From positions 1,054,001 to 1,118,000 of the forward strand of contig QYRS01000001.1 in assembly GCA_006503535.1 (NCBI GenBank): a stretch of 64,000 nucleotides of DNA. The letters are read 5' to 3'. The DNA comes from Arthrinium phaeospermum. Lineage: Eukaryota > Ascomycota > Sordariomycetes > Amphisphaeriales > Apiosporaceae. Positions 1-9,715 of this stretch are shown in pieces (position 1 is the stretch's first letter; every line of letters begins with the position of its first letter). Under the pieces are notes generated by a model that was not told the origin of the DNA, did not search any database, and saw nothing but the letters and a program-made list of their open reading frames with translations. Made by a program: the position numbers and the translations under genes.

Positions 1-147
1 AAGATGGTTGAGTGATCCCAAGTTTTGTACATCGGGCAGTGTCAGAATCATCCGGGTTCGCACCTTGCTGGTCTGGGGCATGTGAGGGTAGAAGTCGATC
101 GCCAAGGCGGTGGAGGGAGAGAGAATGGAGGTTGTGATGATCAACAT
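1..147 (-). CDS. Possible secreted protein, 5' fragment running off the left edge
   Basis: Reading the minus strand from an ATG at 147, 49 codons stay open to the window edge. The first 16 residues look like a signal peptide (MLIITTSILSPSTALA, plausible cleavage before IDFY), followed by a more polar stretch with LTLPDVQNLG. No family is recognised. Only the N-terminus is visible, so length, introns and function cannot be judged. A hydrophobic start ending in A-x-A is weak evidence on its own; this may be a chance open frame. Confidence 0.3.
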   Translation of the reverse strand, partial: MLIITTSILSPSTALAIDFYPHMPQTSKVRTRMILTLPDVQNLGSLNHL

Positions 148-1577
148 CAAGACATCGTAGAACTCAGTAGATGCCGTGTAGGGAGTGACGGTGATGATGC
201 TTGGACCAAAAAGAGTATACGATGGATGGATGCCAGAAGAACTTGGTAGGTATGTATGGAAAAGAGAAGATGCAAAAGAGTGACACGATGGGATGGATAA
301 TCCAGAGGCGTAGCATTCGCAGATAAGACTTCTGGGATACCATGCTAGAGGAACTGTTGCCTGGGTTTCTGGCTGAGTTGCGGTCTGGGCTGCCAGACAG
401 GCAATCGTCCGGATCTGTTGGGAGTGGGGGCAGCTTTTGGGTTGACCACACCGCTTGGGTCACCCCCAACGCACTTGCAACATTTTCCAGTTTTATTTCT
501 CCAATTACCTAAGACTGAACGAATACCAAGGCATCCGCACTTGGACTCAGTGTTGTATGATGGGCATATTCGCCGTTGCTGACTAATAATAGTACCTGCC
601 TGCTGTTGAGGCCGAGGTATCTGCTCGCCGTCCAGAGCAAAACATGCAGTTGCCTTGATGCTTTTCATTATGTATTACTACGAGATCACTGGGTATTACT
701 CAGTGGAAAGAGGGTCCGGTATTGTCGCCTGCTTCTACCTTCCTCATCCGCTGTTTGGGCCGTCCGTGGACAGAGGAAGGAAGAGCAGGCAGTCTACCTA
801 CACACACAGTACCAGGCCCCGCGTTGTACCATAAGGAACACCTTGTTAGATAAGCCTCCAGGTACGTCCAGGCATGCTTTCTGATCAGTAATTCAACCCT
901 TCGCAAATCAAACAACAAAAGGAAGCAGCCCAACAGGTTGTCCCTCCATCCCCGTTGGCGCCATGTCACCTGAAGTACGCTCGGTGTTTGCCCTTGGGAA
1001 CCCTAACCAATCAACCGAGGCTTAGTGGCTCTTCTTTACGACCGGCTGTACGTCGACTTTGTTGGCTGATTTGGACGCGAAGATAGCGGTGTTGCTTACG
1101 TTACTGGAAAAACAGCAGAGGGAAGTTCGCCAAAATTGCCCATCTGATCGTTGAGGAATGTCATCCCTCGTTGCGTTTCTATTCCGTTTTACAACGGCTT
1201 CACTACTACAGGTATACTAGGTGTTTGAACTTACAGAGAATTAGAATTGGAATGTATGTGATAATTATTTCAGATTGTTGGTGCTCGTTGTTACTGTCCG
1301 CTGGCTGACGCCATGTGTGGTGGCACAATTGGTCAGTCAAATAGCCAAGAGGCAGTTCCGTTCGTCTACAATAAAACTAACCAACCCACACAGACATCAC
1401 ATCAGATTCCAATTATCTACCAATAAACAGTTCACAGACGGACCTTGCCCATAGTTGAAATGATAACCCACCAGAACAAAGGCCCCGAGACAAATCGAGA
1501 ACGGCCAGGGTTTCTAGAGCAATAGCGAGATCATCTAAGACATTAGTAAGCAACCCCCATCCTGGAAGCTAGGAAGC
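148..1577. other. Intergenic, no supported gene
   Basis: No reading frame here has recognisable content. A minus-strand frame at 345-668 has six cysteines in its middle but no start context, signal peptide or family resemblance. The stretch is the 3' side of the amidoligase-like gene and the upstream side of the edge fragment. Confidence 0.5.
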
Positions 1578-2837
1578 TTATGCTGGTGGTTGTGGGACTT
1601 TCAACCCCGTCGCAATGTCATTCATTTTCATCAAACCAAACAATTCCCACAGGTAAAACCTACCAGGCTCCGGTTTCGTCTCGGCGTCGTGGCAGATCCC
1701 AACAATCTTCTCTAGGTCTTCTTTAGACATCTCGTGTGCCGCATAGCGGACAACCCCGACACAGAACCGGCCCCAAGCGAGGACCTCGTCGACATCGAGG
1801 GTCGCCTCGTGCTCGCGAAACTCGACGGTGGGGTTGAACGTACCGTCGATGAACTTCTTGAAGTCGTAGTTGGCCCGCTCCTGGGTTGTCATCAGCCAGG
1901 CCACGTGCTCGGGCTTCTTGCATTCTGCGATCGCCTGCACGGCATCCTCGATGGGGACCCAGTCCAACACGTTGGCTTTGGGCTCCGGCATGAAGTAGTC
2001 CGGCTCGTCTTCGTCGATGACATTCTTGCGGGGATTCTTAAGCCCTTTTATCGCGTCAACAAGTCTGTATCCCCGAGCGGCGTTAGAGAACTTCCGGATC
2101 GACAGGCAATGCGAGTTTCCGCTCCGGCTGTCCGGGCGCAGCGAGGACAGCAAGGGGTCAAGGGCAAACAAGAGACTAGCGATCTTGCGCAGAGGGGCTA
2201 TGGTGATCGGGTGCTTACCGAAGGCCGCATGGACGTGGAGTCCACAGGTGTTATTAACGTGGATGAAATCCAGGTCCCTCACGAGCGTGAAGACCTTCCT
2301 CACCTCTGCGAAGCTCTCCGGGCTGTCAGTCAGCGCCGGCGAGATGAGTTCGACCCCTCCGCAGCTCCTCATCTCGGCCTCGAAATACGAATCGCGTGGG
2401 TTCTGCGCATCGGGGTCAAAGGTGCCCTTGAAACTCACACTCCCATCGTCGGTGACAGACCAGCGATGGTAGAGCTCCTTGAAAACGTTCTCGGCGAAAG
2501 GAGTCGGCTGGGCGCGAAGCGCCTGGTCGGCGGGTAGCATAGGCTCCAACATATCGTCAATATCGTTCGTGTGCACACCACGCTCCCGTAGGTAGTTGAT
2601 GATATGCGGGAATATGAACGCACCCTTACCCCATCGGGCCTCCCCGGGAAGAACCAGGGTACCAGGGTATATCTGTGCCAGTTTCTCGGGGGTCTCTGAG
2701 CCATCAATCTTGGAACCATGCCAATCATTCTCGGCATTGATATATTTCTGGATATCATCTACTGTCCATTGTGCGATTGCTGTGGGGAAGAACTCAAATT
2801 CGAATCCCAAGGTTCCACGCTCGGTAGGGTCAGCCAT
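1578..2837 (-). CDS. Putative amidoligase (Amidoligase_2 family)
   Basis: A 419-residue intronless frame. The amidoligase_2 family belongs to the COOH-NH2 ligases related to glutamine synthetase and glutamate-cysteine ligase, proposed to join a carboxylate to an amine at the expense of ATP. Visible family marks, in order: GFEFEF at residues 11-16 (metal/ATP-binding glutamates), GVELISPAL around 161-169, CGLHVHAAF at about 198-206, and VEFREHEATLD at about 338-348. The order and spacing fit the family, and the length is usual for fungal members. The first ATG is used because the GFEFEF motif begins only ten residues later. Substrate and pathway are unknown; bacterial relatives are proposed to modify peptides or cell wall. 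Both neighbours are non-coding gaps, so context says nothing. The frame is intact, unlike those at 5-32 kb. Confidence 0.8.
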   Translation of the reverse strand: MADPTERGTLGFEFEFFPTAIAQWTVDDIQKYINAENDWHGSKIDGSETPEKLAQIYPGTLVLPGEARWGKGAFIFPHIINYLRERGVHTNDIDDMLEPMLPADQALRAQPTPFAENVFKELYHRWSVTDDGSVSFKGTFDPDAQNPRDSYFEAEMRSCGGVELISPALTDSPESFAEVRKVFTLVRDLDFIHVNNTCGLHVHAAFGKHPITIAPLRKIASLLFALDPLLSSLRPDSRSGNSHCLSIRKFSNAARGYRLVDAIKGLKNPRKNVIDEDEPDYFMPEPKANVLDWVPIEDAVQAIAECKKPEHVAWLMTTQERANYDFKKFIDGTFNPTVEFREHEATLDVDEVLAWGRFCVGVVRYAAHEMSKEDLEKIVGICHDAETKPEPGRFYLWELFGLMKMNDIATGLKVPQPPA

Positions 2838-3449
2838 CGTTGCTCAGCAAAGATCAGCAAATGCTTCCGTGCGAGTCGGTCGAGCGTATATTGATGATAC
2901 CGACAGCAGTGCAATAGGGGTAGGTGTTTGCCTTTGCAGATCCAGTTAGTCTAGGGTCCTCCTTTCATTATATAAGAATCAATCGCTTTGTTGAACAACA
3001 TCGAACATGCTAACGAGACAAAGTTTATGTTCGAAAGAAACAAGGGCTACAAAGACACTGCCGCGATCTTCATTCGACCGTCCAAAGGGCAACCTGCCCT
3101 TCTCCTAAGACGCGTGCTGATGGATGCTGGCACCCACACCCGAGCCCGTCCGTCCCCATGAGGACCCTCGTAATACATGCTAATGGAGAATGGGGACACT
3201 GGCCGGCCGATGGCCACACGAGCGTACTTACAGCAGCTATTTCCCGTAGTTTGCTGTCGCCTACTGAGCGACAGCATGTATTACGTTACTTAACCCGGGG
3301 TACCGGGCCGAGAATGAGCAGGGATACGTGGGACGTACATACAGTGTACAGTCCATAATAGGCAATTATGCAACATCGACAGGGGTCACTGCTGCCTACA
3401 ATTCACACCATGATCAAACGTGCATCTGCTTAAGCGAACGTATCAGCAG

Positions 3450-3468
3450 CCAATATGGCATATAAAAA
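3450..3468 (+). promoter_or_regulatory. CCAAT box and TATA box of the 3589 gene
   Basis: CCAAT at 3450-3454 is followed at once by TATAAAAA at 3461-3468, about 120 bases before the ATG at 3589. A pyrimidine-rich leader (CTCTCCTCTCCTC) lies between, as in many fungal core promoters. Confidence 0.5.
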
Positions 3469-3588
3469 GGGCACATTGAACCAAACCAAACCTCTGAGTT
3501 CCCAACATCTCTCCTCTCCTCATTTCATCTCATCCACCTGGAATTAGAATTAGCTAGATACACAGGGGCAACATCAAGCCAAACGAAG

Positions 3589-4458
3589 ATGATAGACAAC
3601 ACCCTCCGCAACCGGACCGAGATCCTCGAAGCCCTCGCCACCTACCGCCACCACGTCGCCGCCCGCAACCGCTACGCCCTCGAACAGTACGTCCCCCTCG
3701 CCGAGTCCGCCGTGGCGCCCGAGGAAGAAGAAGCCGCCGACGACAGCGACCTCGAAGCCGTCGACGAGGAGGGCATCGCCGAGGAGCGCATGGAGTTCCT
3801 CGCCCACTTCACCGGCCACGACCTCCGCCCGCTGGCCGGCGGCCTGACCCTCGAGCGCCCCGCGGACCTGCTCACGCACTACGACGCCGTCGCGCCGCAG
3901 CTCGGCCTGGACGGGACGTGCCGCTCCCCCAAAACGAGCGAGGAGGCGCGGCGCCGGAAGCGGACCGAGTACGTCGCCGAGATGGAGGCGTATCTCCGGG
4001 CGCACTGCCTGCCCGCGGTCCGGGACGACATCGCCTTCCCGGCCGAGCTGCTCGTGGTGGCGGAGCAGGTCGACTGCCTGCACGGTCCCGGGCTGGCGCC
4101 CGAGCAGGAGCAAAAGGGCATCCCGTTCTGGTGCATGGAGGCGCCGATGATGACCGAGGAGCCCGAGCAGCTGGCCGACAACGCCTGCCTGGACAGCGTG
4201 ACGGACGAGCTCGAGGTCGCGGCCGGCTGGATCTGCGGGCACGGGTACCCCGGGAACGCGTACGTGCTGCTGTGCCGCGAGGTCGGCGCGGGCGACGAGG
4301 TGCCGTGGCGCTGGAAGTACACGATCGAGATCGCCTACACGGCGCAGCTTTTCCACTCCATCCCGGAGCTGCTGGATGCTTATAAGGATACCTGTGCGGT
4401 GGATACCGCAGTGTATCCAGAGTACGGTGTGGAGGATGTCTTTGGCGGTGTTCTGTAA
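3589..4458 (+). CDS. Orphan acidic protein, unknown function
   Basis: A 289-residue intronless frame with very high GC at third codon positions, unlike the surrounding DNA. The N-terminus (1-25) is basic/polar, residues about 40-65 are strongly acidic (EEEEAADDSD), and the rest looks folded, with scattered tryptophans and cysteines. The end (SIPELLDAYKDTC) faintly resembles the last helix of SUKH/SMI1-KNR4-like proteins, but I see no full match and do not assign it. No signal peptide or membrane segment is visible. A CCAAT/TATA pair and pyrimidine leader sit just upstream, supporting this ATG. The coding bias is strong along the whole frame, so the gene is likely real and expressed. The opposite strand is also long and open, a usual by-product of GC-rich codons. 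Confidence 0.7.
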   Translation: MIDNTLRNRTEILEALATYRHHVAARNRYALEQYVPLAESAVAPEEEEAADDSDLEAVDEEGIAEERMEFLAHFTGHDLRPLAGGLTLERPADLLTHYDAVAPQLGLDGTCRSPKTSEEARRRKRTEYVAEMEAYLRAHCLPAVRDDIAFPAELLVVAEQVDCLHGPGLAPEQEQKGIPFWCMEAPMMTEEPEQLADNACLDSVTDELEVAAGWICGHGYPGNAYVLLCREVGAGDEVPWRWKYTIEIAYTAQLFHSIPELLDAYKDTCAVDTAVYPEYGVEDVFGGVL

Positions 4459-4729
4459 GAGGCTCGTGGTACTGCCTAGGGTGGTCATGACGTACCGTAT
4501 TCATGGATATTGGGGAATCTGACATTAATACCAACTTGTTTTGCATGAAAGTATAACACCTTCATAGCCCCCAAGCACTCACTGAATCGGGAGGGGGGGT
4601 CTGGTTCTTCAGGAAAGCTTTGACGTCTGGGTATGTTCGAGCGGCACAAAATATCTTTAATTATTGAACTTGCTCTTAATCAGTTTTATCAAAACTCATT
4701 TCGAACGTAGATTAGGCAAGCTATTTCTT
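4459..4729. other. Intergenic between convergent genes
   Basis: A 271-base gap between the stop of the 3589 gene and the stop of the minus-strand pseudogene. It holds a seven-G run at 4593-4599 and nothing else of note. Confidence 0.5.
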
Positions 4730-5740
4730 TTAAGAGTACTCGTCCGCGAGGTCGTCCAGCTCCTGCTTCAGCTCGTCCTTCTCTTTCGGCTTCTCGGCAT
4801 CCTCCCCCCCTTCCTCCCGCGACGCCTCCGTCCGGCCCACCGCCATCATCTCCCACTCGAGGCGGAAGGCGTTTGCTCGCCGAACAATCTCGGGCATGTC
4901 GCCGTCGTAGTACTCGTCACGGAGTCACCTGTAATAAAATTAATTACCGGTCAGTCTTTCTGTTTATATAATTGGATGGAAATCTTGCTTTATATGGTGA
5001 GTGGTGGACTTATTCGTAGTACCCGGTCATATCATCGCCGCCATTCCAAAAGATGTTGGGTGCGTGTAGGCGGGAGTAACTGTACCAGTAAGCGGCAGCA
5101 GCCAACGGGTAAGGCTTCTCGTGATCGGCCTCGGGCTCGCCCTTAGCGGCGGTGGCGGCATCCAGTGCGTCCGATACCGTCTGTCCGTTCACTTGGGTTG
5201 TAAGAGGGGGGTCGTAGTCTTAACCATAAACTATGCCGACTAGGGTCTCCAGAGAGAAGTCATTGGACACCTTGGTGGTGAATTTCTGACTGAGCCTGGG
5301 AATAAGGTCGACAGTGTTGGATGGGATTCGCTCCGGGGCACGTCGCCACAAGGGCAGACCCAGGGGTTGTTCGGGTTTTTCTTGGTGTCTCGGTAATGGG
5401 CCCGTTCCTCGTGCTGGCGGCTGATGTGGCTGCTGATATCGTGGCGCGTGTTGCTGCTGCGTGTTGCTGCTGCGTGTTGCTGATTACGGCGTTGCAGACA
5501 TCGTCCTCGGCGGTCCAGGTAATTGACCCATTTGTCCCAGGACACGTCGCCACAAGGGCAGACCCAAGGGTTGTTGGGGTTCTTCTTGGTGTCTCGGTAA
5601 TGGGCCAGTTCCTCGTGCTGGCGGCTGATGTGGCTGCTGATGTCGTGGCGCGTGTTGCTGCTGCGTGTTGCTGATTACGGCGTTGCAGACATCGTCCTCG
5701 GTGGTCCGGCGATCGGCACGGGGAGGCATTAGGCATCGGA
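4730..5740 (-). pseudogene. Broken orphan gene with duplicated C/H-rich unit and RIP-type lesions
   Basis: Reading the minus strand from about 5740 to the stop at 4730-4732 gives a coherent protein in pieces. First come two copies of a unit with RHDISSHISRQHEE and PWVCPCGD (possible zinc-binding Cys/His). Then come KFTTKVSNDFSLETLVG, YDPPLTTQVNGQTVSD, RLHAPNIFWNGGDDM, GDMPEIVRRANAFRLEWEMM and an acidic tail ending ELDDLADEYS. Breaks seen: a frame slip near 5335, TAA at 5220-5222 (in place of a likely CAA), a splice donor reading ATAAGT at 5008-5013 (likely GTAAGT), TGA at 4925-4927 (likely CGA), and a slip in a G run near 4821. An intron-like AT-rich segment with acceptor TTACAG lies at 4929-5013. 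The family is not recognised. The substitutions are all C:G to T:A in direction, as in RIP. Confidence 0.6.
5341..5712. repeat. 203-bp tandem duplication inside the broken orphan gene
   Basis: The segment starting CGTCGCCACAAGGGCAGACC at 5341 recurs at 5544, an offset of 203 bases, and stays alike for about 170 bases. The first copy has three, the second two, of the 12-base sub-unit CGTGTTGCTGCT (one extra 12-mer near 5455-5475). On the coding (minus) strand each copy encodes one CPCGD plus HxxxH-rich unit. Confidence 0.85.
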
Positions 5741-6517
5741 CCTTTCTGCCGTGCTCGACCGCCGGACCGGCATGGACCTTTCTGCCGTGCTCGATGAGTT
5801 GGCCACGGAATCCGCGGCCCGTTGGTTCTGGACCGTGTGGTCCAGAGATTCCCTCAGGATAGCAGTGTTGTGTTCAGTTTTATGAGGTAAAGCGAATGAT
5901 CAGGGACTCGGCCCCTGGGTGAAGCTGGCCTGTCTCGCCTTCTGCTCCACGCCCTTGAACGCATCCTGGATGCGGCTGTGCATCTCGAGCTGGTCTTTGC
6001 CCTCCAACGGCTGAAACCAACAGCCGAGAATACTCGCATCGTCCCCAAAGATGCACAAGATATGAGAAATCTAAGCGAAGATCGGTATCGAGAATAGTGC
6101 TCTTAGGTCTGCTAGTAGCGCTTGCGGCTGGGGCACGATGCGCTCGCTGCTCCATCACATGTGCCAGCTGTACCAGTGGCTGTATGCTTTGGTCCTGGCG
6201 CTCGTGGTGCTGGTTCTGGACGGTGTGGTCGGGCCCCTGGCTGAAGACTGTCTGTCCCAATGCATCATTAGTCAAGTACGAGAGAGGGTCATGCATAGGG
6301 TCCAAACAATAGCACAATGGCTATTCTCGGCCATTGAGAATGCTGGTGTATTAGGGATATCTTGAAAAGAAGCTGGACTTACAACTCTCAGGGCATGTTA
6401 ATGAAAAGATGTATTAGTCTGTTCCATGTTGCCATCTCCTGCGGTAATCGATCGAGAGGCTAACACTAGAAACAGTCCACCAAGGTTCATGCGCCACGCG
6501 CCACTCCTATCATTCTC

Positions 6518-6569
6518 GATACAGGTGAGAGACGCCTCTGCCGCCACCTAGGCGTCTCTCCCCTGTATC
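6518..6569. repeat. Hairpin with 19-bp arms
   Basis: GATACAGGTGAGAGACGCC (6518-6536) and GGCGTCTCTCCCCTGTATC (6551-6569) are inverted repeats with a single mismatch and a 14-base loop. Confidence 0.9.
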
Positions 6570-6631
6570 AGGTAGCCTTCAACACCCACGGCCATATCCT
6601 GCTGAATACTAGAGATCCCGTCCACTCTCCC

Positions 6632-6990
6632 ATGGTTCCTCTTGGCCTTCCCGGTCAAGGTAGGCGTCACACTCTCCTGTCTCCAAGAGGTAGAATGACG
6701 TCCCAATCTCACGATTTCAATCTATTGATTGAGTGGCTTTGGCTGCTGGATGACCACATGACCCGGGGGAACCTTTGCGTCTCCAGCGCATCCGCGCTTG
6801 ACATGGTTCCTCTGTCCGTTCCGGTCAAGGTAGGCATCACATTCACCCGTCTCCAGGAGGGAGAATGACGTCCCAATGCCACCTTGTCGAATGACCATAT
6901 CTTCAATCTAATGATTGAGTGACTTTGCTTGCTGGATGACCGCACGGCCCCGGGGGCGGAACTTCTGCGTCTCCAACGCATCTGCGGTCT
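6632..6990. repeat. Diverged ~171-bp tandem repeat, two copies
   Basis: The unit starting ATGGTTCCTCTTGGCCTTCC at 6632 recurs at 6803 (ATGGTTCCTCTGTCCGTTCC). Both share GGTCAAGGTAGGC, GAATGACGTCCCAAT, TTGAGTG, GCTGGATGACC, CCCGGGGG and TGCGTCTCCA in the same order. The second copy carries a short insertion near its middle. On the minus strand both encode a DALETQ peptide, so this was probably coding. Confidence 0.85.
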
Positions 6991-8223
6991 TGGAACGTTC
7001 ATAAAGCGTGTTGGGTTCTAGGGCCGCCGTAGTGATTAGTAGGGACATTGAAGCGGTAGAAGAGCGGCACCTCCTCCAGGGAGTTTTCGTACATTCGTCG
7101 ACGCACAAATGTAGACTCCATCAAGATTCCAGTGATGTTTCATTGATCAGGAATGAAAGTTAGGGGATCGAAGACGACCAGACACCGTGCGGAACTTGGC
7201 GCGATCAAGCGCCCCGAGATTGCAGCCAGACTCTGCTGACCCAACGGTCGCAGGGCGGGATGCGTTTGATCTTGATCTCCTTCTCGAGCTTGAGCAACTC
7301 CTGGTCCTCATCGTCGGTCTCGACATCGCGCTTCTTGTTGGTGCGCTTCCTGGCAGGGGTCCGGGTACTCTTGGTAGCACCTCACTTGCCGTTGACGGGA
7401 ATCGCAGGAGCGGAGGCTGAGTCGCCGGTAGTGTCGGGCATGCCGCCGTCGGTCTTGGTTGTCATCCTGCCTTCCTTCAGCCGGATCAGTACTAGGATCT
7501 GTGACGACCTGGGAATCCTCGGTGTCGTATGGCTTATGTACTGATGAAAGCTGGCCTGTCTCGATTTCTGCTCCATGTACTTCTTGAACGTGTTCTAGGT
7601 TGGGCTGTGCGTCTCGACCTGGTCTCTGCTGGGCACAATACGCTCGTTGCTCCATCGGACGTAGGTATCGCCCCCCTCCTTCCAGATTTCGGCGCGGATC
7701 TTCCGGCATGCCGGGCAGAAATCGCAACCCGAGGCCGGCGTAGGTCCACAAGCACGTGCACTCTGTACGTGAAGGCGCGGGGGAGCTGATGTTCGTAGTG
7801 GTACGGTCTGCGGCAGTAGTCCGTCTTCATCTTCGTGCCCTCGAGCTTGAAGTGCTCGGTGGTAATTCGCGTATCGTTCTCATCGGGCTCGGTCCTGGGG
7901 TCATGGGCTCTCGACGAGTGGCCACCGTACAGGGCGGAAGGAGGCCTACTAGATTGGCCCATCCTGAAATGAAAAGGGCTTGCCAGGTTGGGCAGCTGCC
8001 CATGTGCCTGCGGAGGAGGTTCAGTGCGTTCATGCGAAATCTGCTTGGCCTCTTCTTAAGGGACTTGTCATCCCTCGCTCCGTTCGATAGGTCCTCTTCC
8101 GAAATCGTTGGCCGATCTTGAGGTGAATGGGCTTGCCAATCGGCCCGACCTTGGAGCAAACCATGTCGAACTCGATTGTGCGGCTCGCCCGCATGTCCTC
8201 CCACCGAGGCACCGAGACGGGCC

Positions 8224-8274
8224 CTTCCCACCACTCCGTGGACGACTTTCTCGATCCACAGAGTGGTGGGGAAG
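8224..8274. repeat. Imperfect hairpin
   Basis: CTTCCCACCACTCCGTGGA (8224-8242) and TCCACAGAGTGGTGGGGAAG (8255-8274) pair with one mismatch and one bulge around a 12-base loop. Confidence 0.8.
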
Positions 8275-8778
8275 AAGAGTCCCCGAATGCTACCGGCCAA
8301 TGCCCTGCAGCGGTTGGCCGAAGCCTCCTCCTAGGAAGCACCTTTGACCTTCCCGGTTGTTGATGGAAGGAGGCCTGCCAGATTGCCATCCCAAGCCCAT
8401 CCAGCACTGGGCGACGTATAGTCTGATTCCAAATCCTTTTCCTGAAATGAAATGAAAAGTCCCTGAGCACAACAACAACGAATGTCGTAATGGCCGCGGT
8501 TGACACCATCGTCGATGTAAGAGGACTGCCACTCAGCGCTCTTCTACTTATGTCGTGTTAGCTTTGATCCGATCCCATTCAACCCTAGCAGAAACCAAGA
8601 ACTCACAAATAGTACGCACCAGTCCTCTGTTAGTCGGACGTGCCCGCCTCAATTTCGACCTGATGTGGTAGTTGATGCTCCTTCTCCAGACACCATGACA
8701 ACTTGCAGGGCCGAGCCCTTGTCCTCCTCATCTATCTTGATGAGGTTCGTGCAAGCTTTCTCGAAGAACTTCGACGAC

Positions 8779-8814
<36 letters not shown>

Positions 8815-9091
8815 ACCGAAGCAGAATTCGGTAAGCGTTGAATTGTTCACCGGGCTTTTGTTTCTGCTAGCTGTGGCTGGTGTCGAACCGAAAGTTCATT
8901 GACAGAAAGAGGAAGAACTTCGGGCTTCAACGGGTTGTTGCTCACAGCACGCTGAACGGGGTGTGAACCAGGTGCCTCCTTTGGTAGCGGAGCGCTGCAA
9001 GTCCTGGTGGCCGGAAGAGATTAGGTTCAAATACGTCAAGTTGCCAGACGGGTGAACTTACACCTGGTGGGCATGCCTGTTCGAGCGTCAT

Positions 9092-9126
9092 ATCAACCCA
9101 CCCTCTGGCCCATCCAGAGTGGGTTG
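9092..9126. repeat. Short imperfect hairpin
   Basis: TCAACCCACCCTCTGG (9092-9107) and CCAGAGTGGGTTGA (9113-9126) are inverted repeats with a two-base bulge and a 5-base loop. Confidence 0.75.
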
Positions 9127-9326
9127 ATCGTACCAGCAGAGCAGTGACGTTGTTCTCTTGCGGACCGCCGCCGGAGCCCTGAAAACAGGAAGATGGTTGT
9201 CAGTCAACATGTATTGTGTAGTGAGTCGTACAGTCTCATAGAGCTGGGCTGTCTCGGGAATAACCATGTAAGCCAATGGAACAGCGCCAGCAACACAGCG
9301 CATATGCAACAAACAATCTAGTAGCC

Positions 9327-9715
9327 GGGGAAGCTACTCGCGGGGTGACAGTTTACGCACAGCTGGGGAAGCTGCACGCGGCATTCAAGGCCAAACTCAG
9401 CCAGAAGCACACTTCTTCTCTTCTGTCTGTCTCGTCGGCGTATGAGCTGGGTTTGAGGGAAGGGATGGCGGGGATGTTTGTCTCGGAAGACAAGTGGGGG
9501 ACAACCACCGAGTGAGTGACTCGGAGCTGGATGGAGTGTGCCAGAGGGTCCTCAGAGCGCAGAAAACATCATGTTCGAATTTGCAACGTATCAAGGCGGG
9601 GTTCAACTTACGTACATACGGGGAAACTGCACGCGGCGTCACGTCCAACGCACAGCCGTGGAAGCCGCACGCGACATCACGGCCACACGCAGCCGGGGAA
9701 GGCGCTCGCGACGTA
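9327..9715. repeat. Degenerate 38-bp minisatellite in two clusters
   Basis: Units begin GGGGAAGCT(A/G)C(T/A)CGCG and run on to ACGCACAGC(C/T). They start at 9327, 9365, 9620, 9658 and 9695; unit lengths are 38, partial, 38, 37 and partial. The two clusters are about 255 bases apart, and the DNA between is unrelated at a glance. Confidence 0.75.

Larger units (their letters stand above)
5741..9276. other. Decayed, internally repeated coding remnants
   Basis: No intact gene. The minus strand carries fragments that resemble each other: about 5915-6010 (DQLEMHSRIQDAFKGVEQKA then RQASF), about 7545-7640 (DQVETHSPT, stop, NTFKKYMEQKS then RQASF), and shorter WQASF/WQALF-like pieces near 8000, 8140 and 8395. 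Near 7690-7900 a stretch reads CDFCPACRKIRAEIWKEGG and, in a neighbouring frame, TTEHFKLEGTKMKTDY. These are broken by stops and frame slips. They may be paralogous exons of one large gene or several decayed copies. No family is recognised, and there is no transposon signature. Confidence 0.4.

Noticed and set aside
345..668. Minus-strand frame with six cysteines
   Set aside because: No signal peptide, no family pattern and no splice or start context.
4664..5146. 160-residue plus-strand frame rich in Leu
   Set aside because: It is the antisense of the acidic/Lys-rich end of the minus-strand pseudogene.
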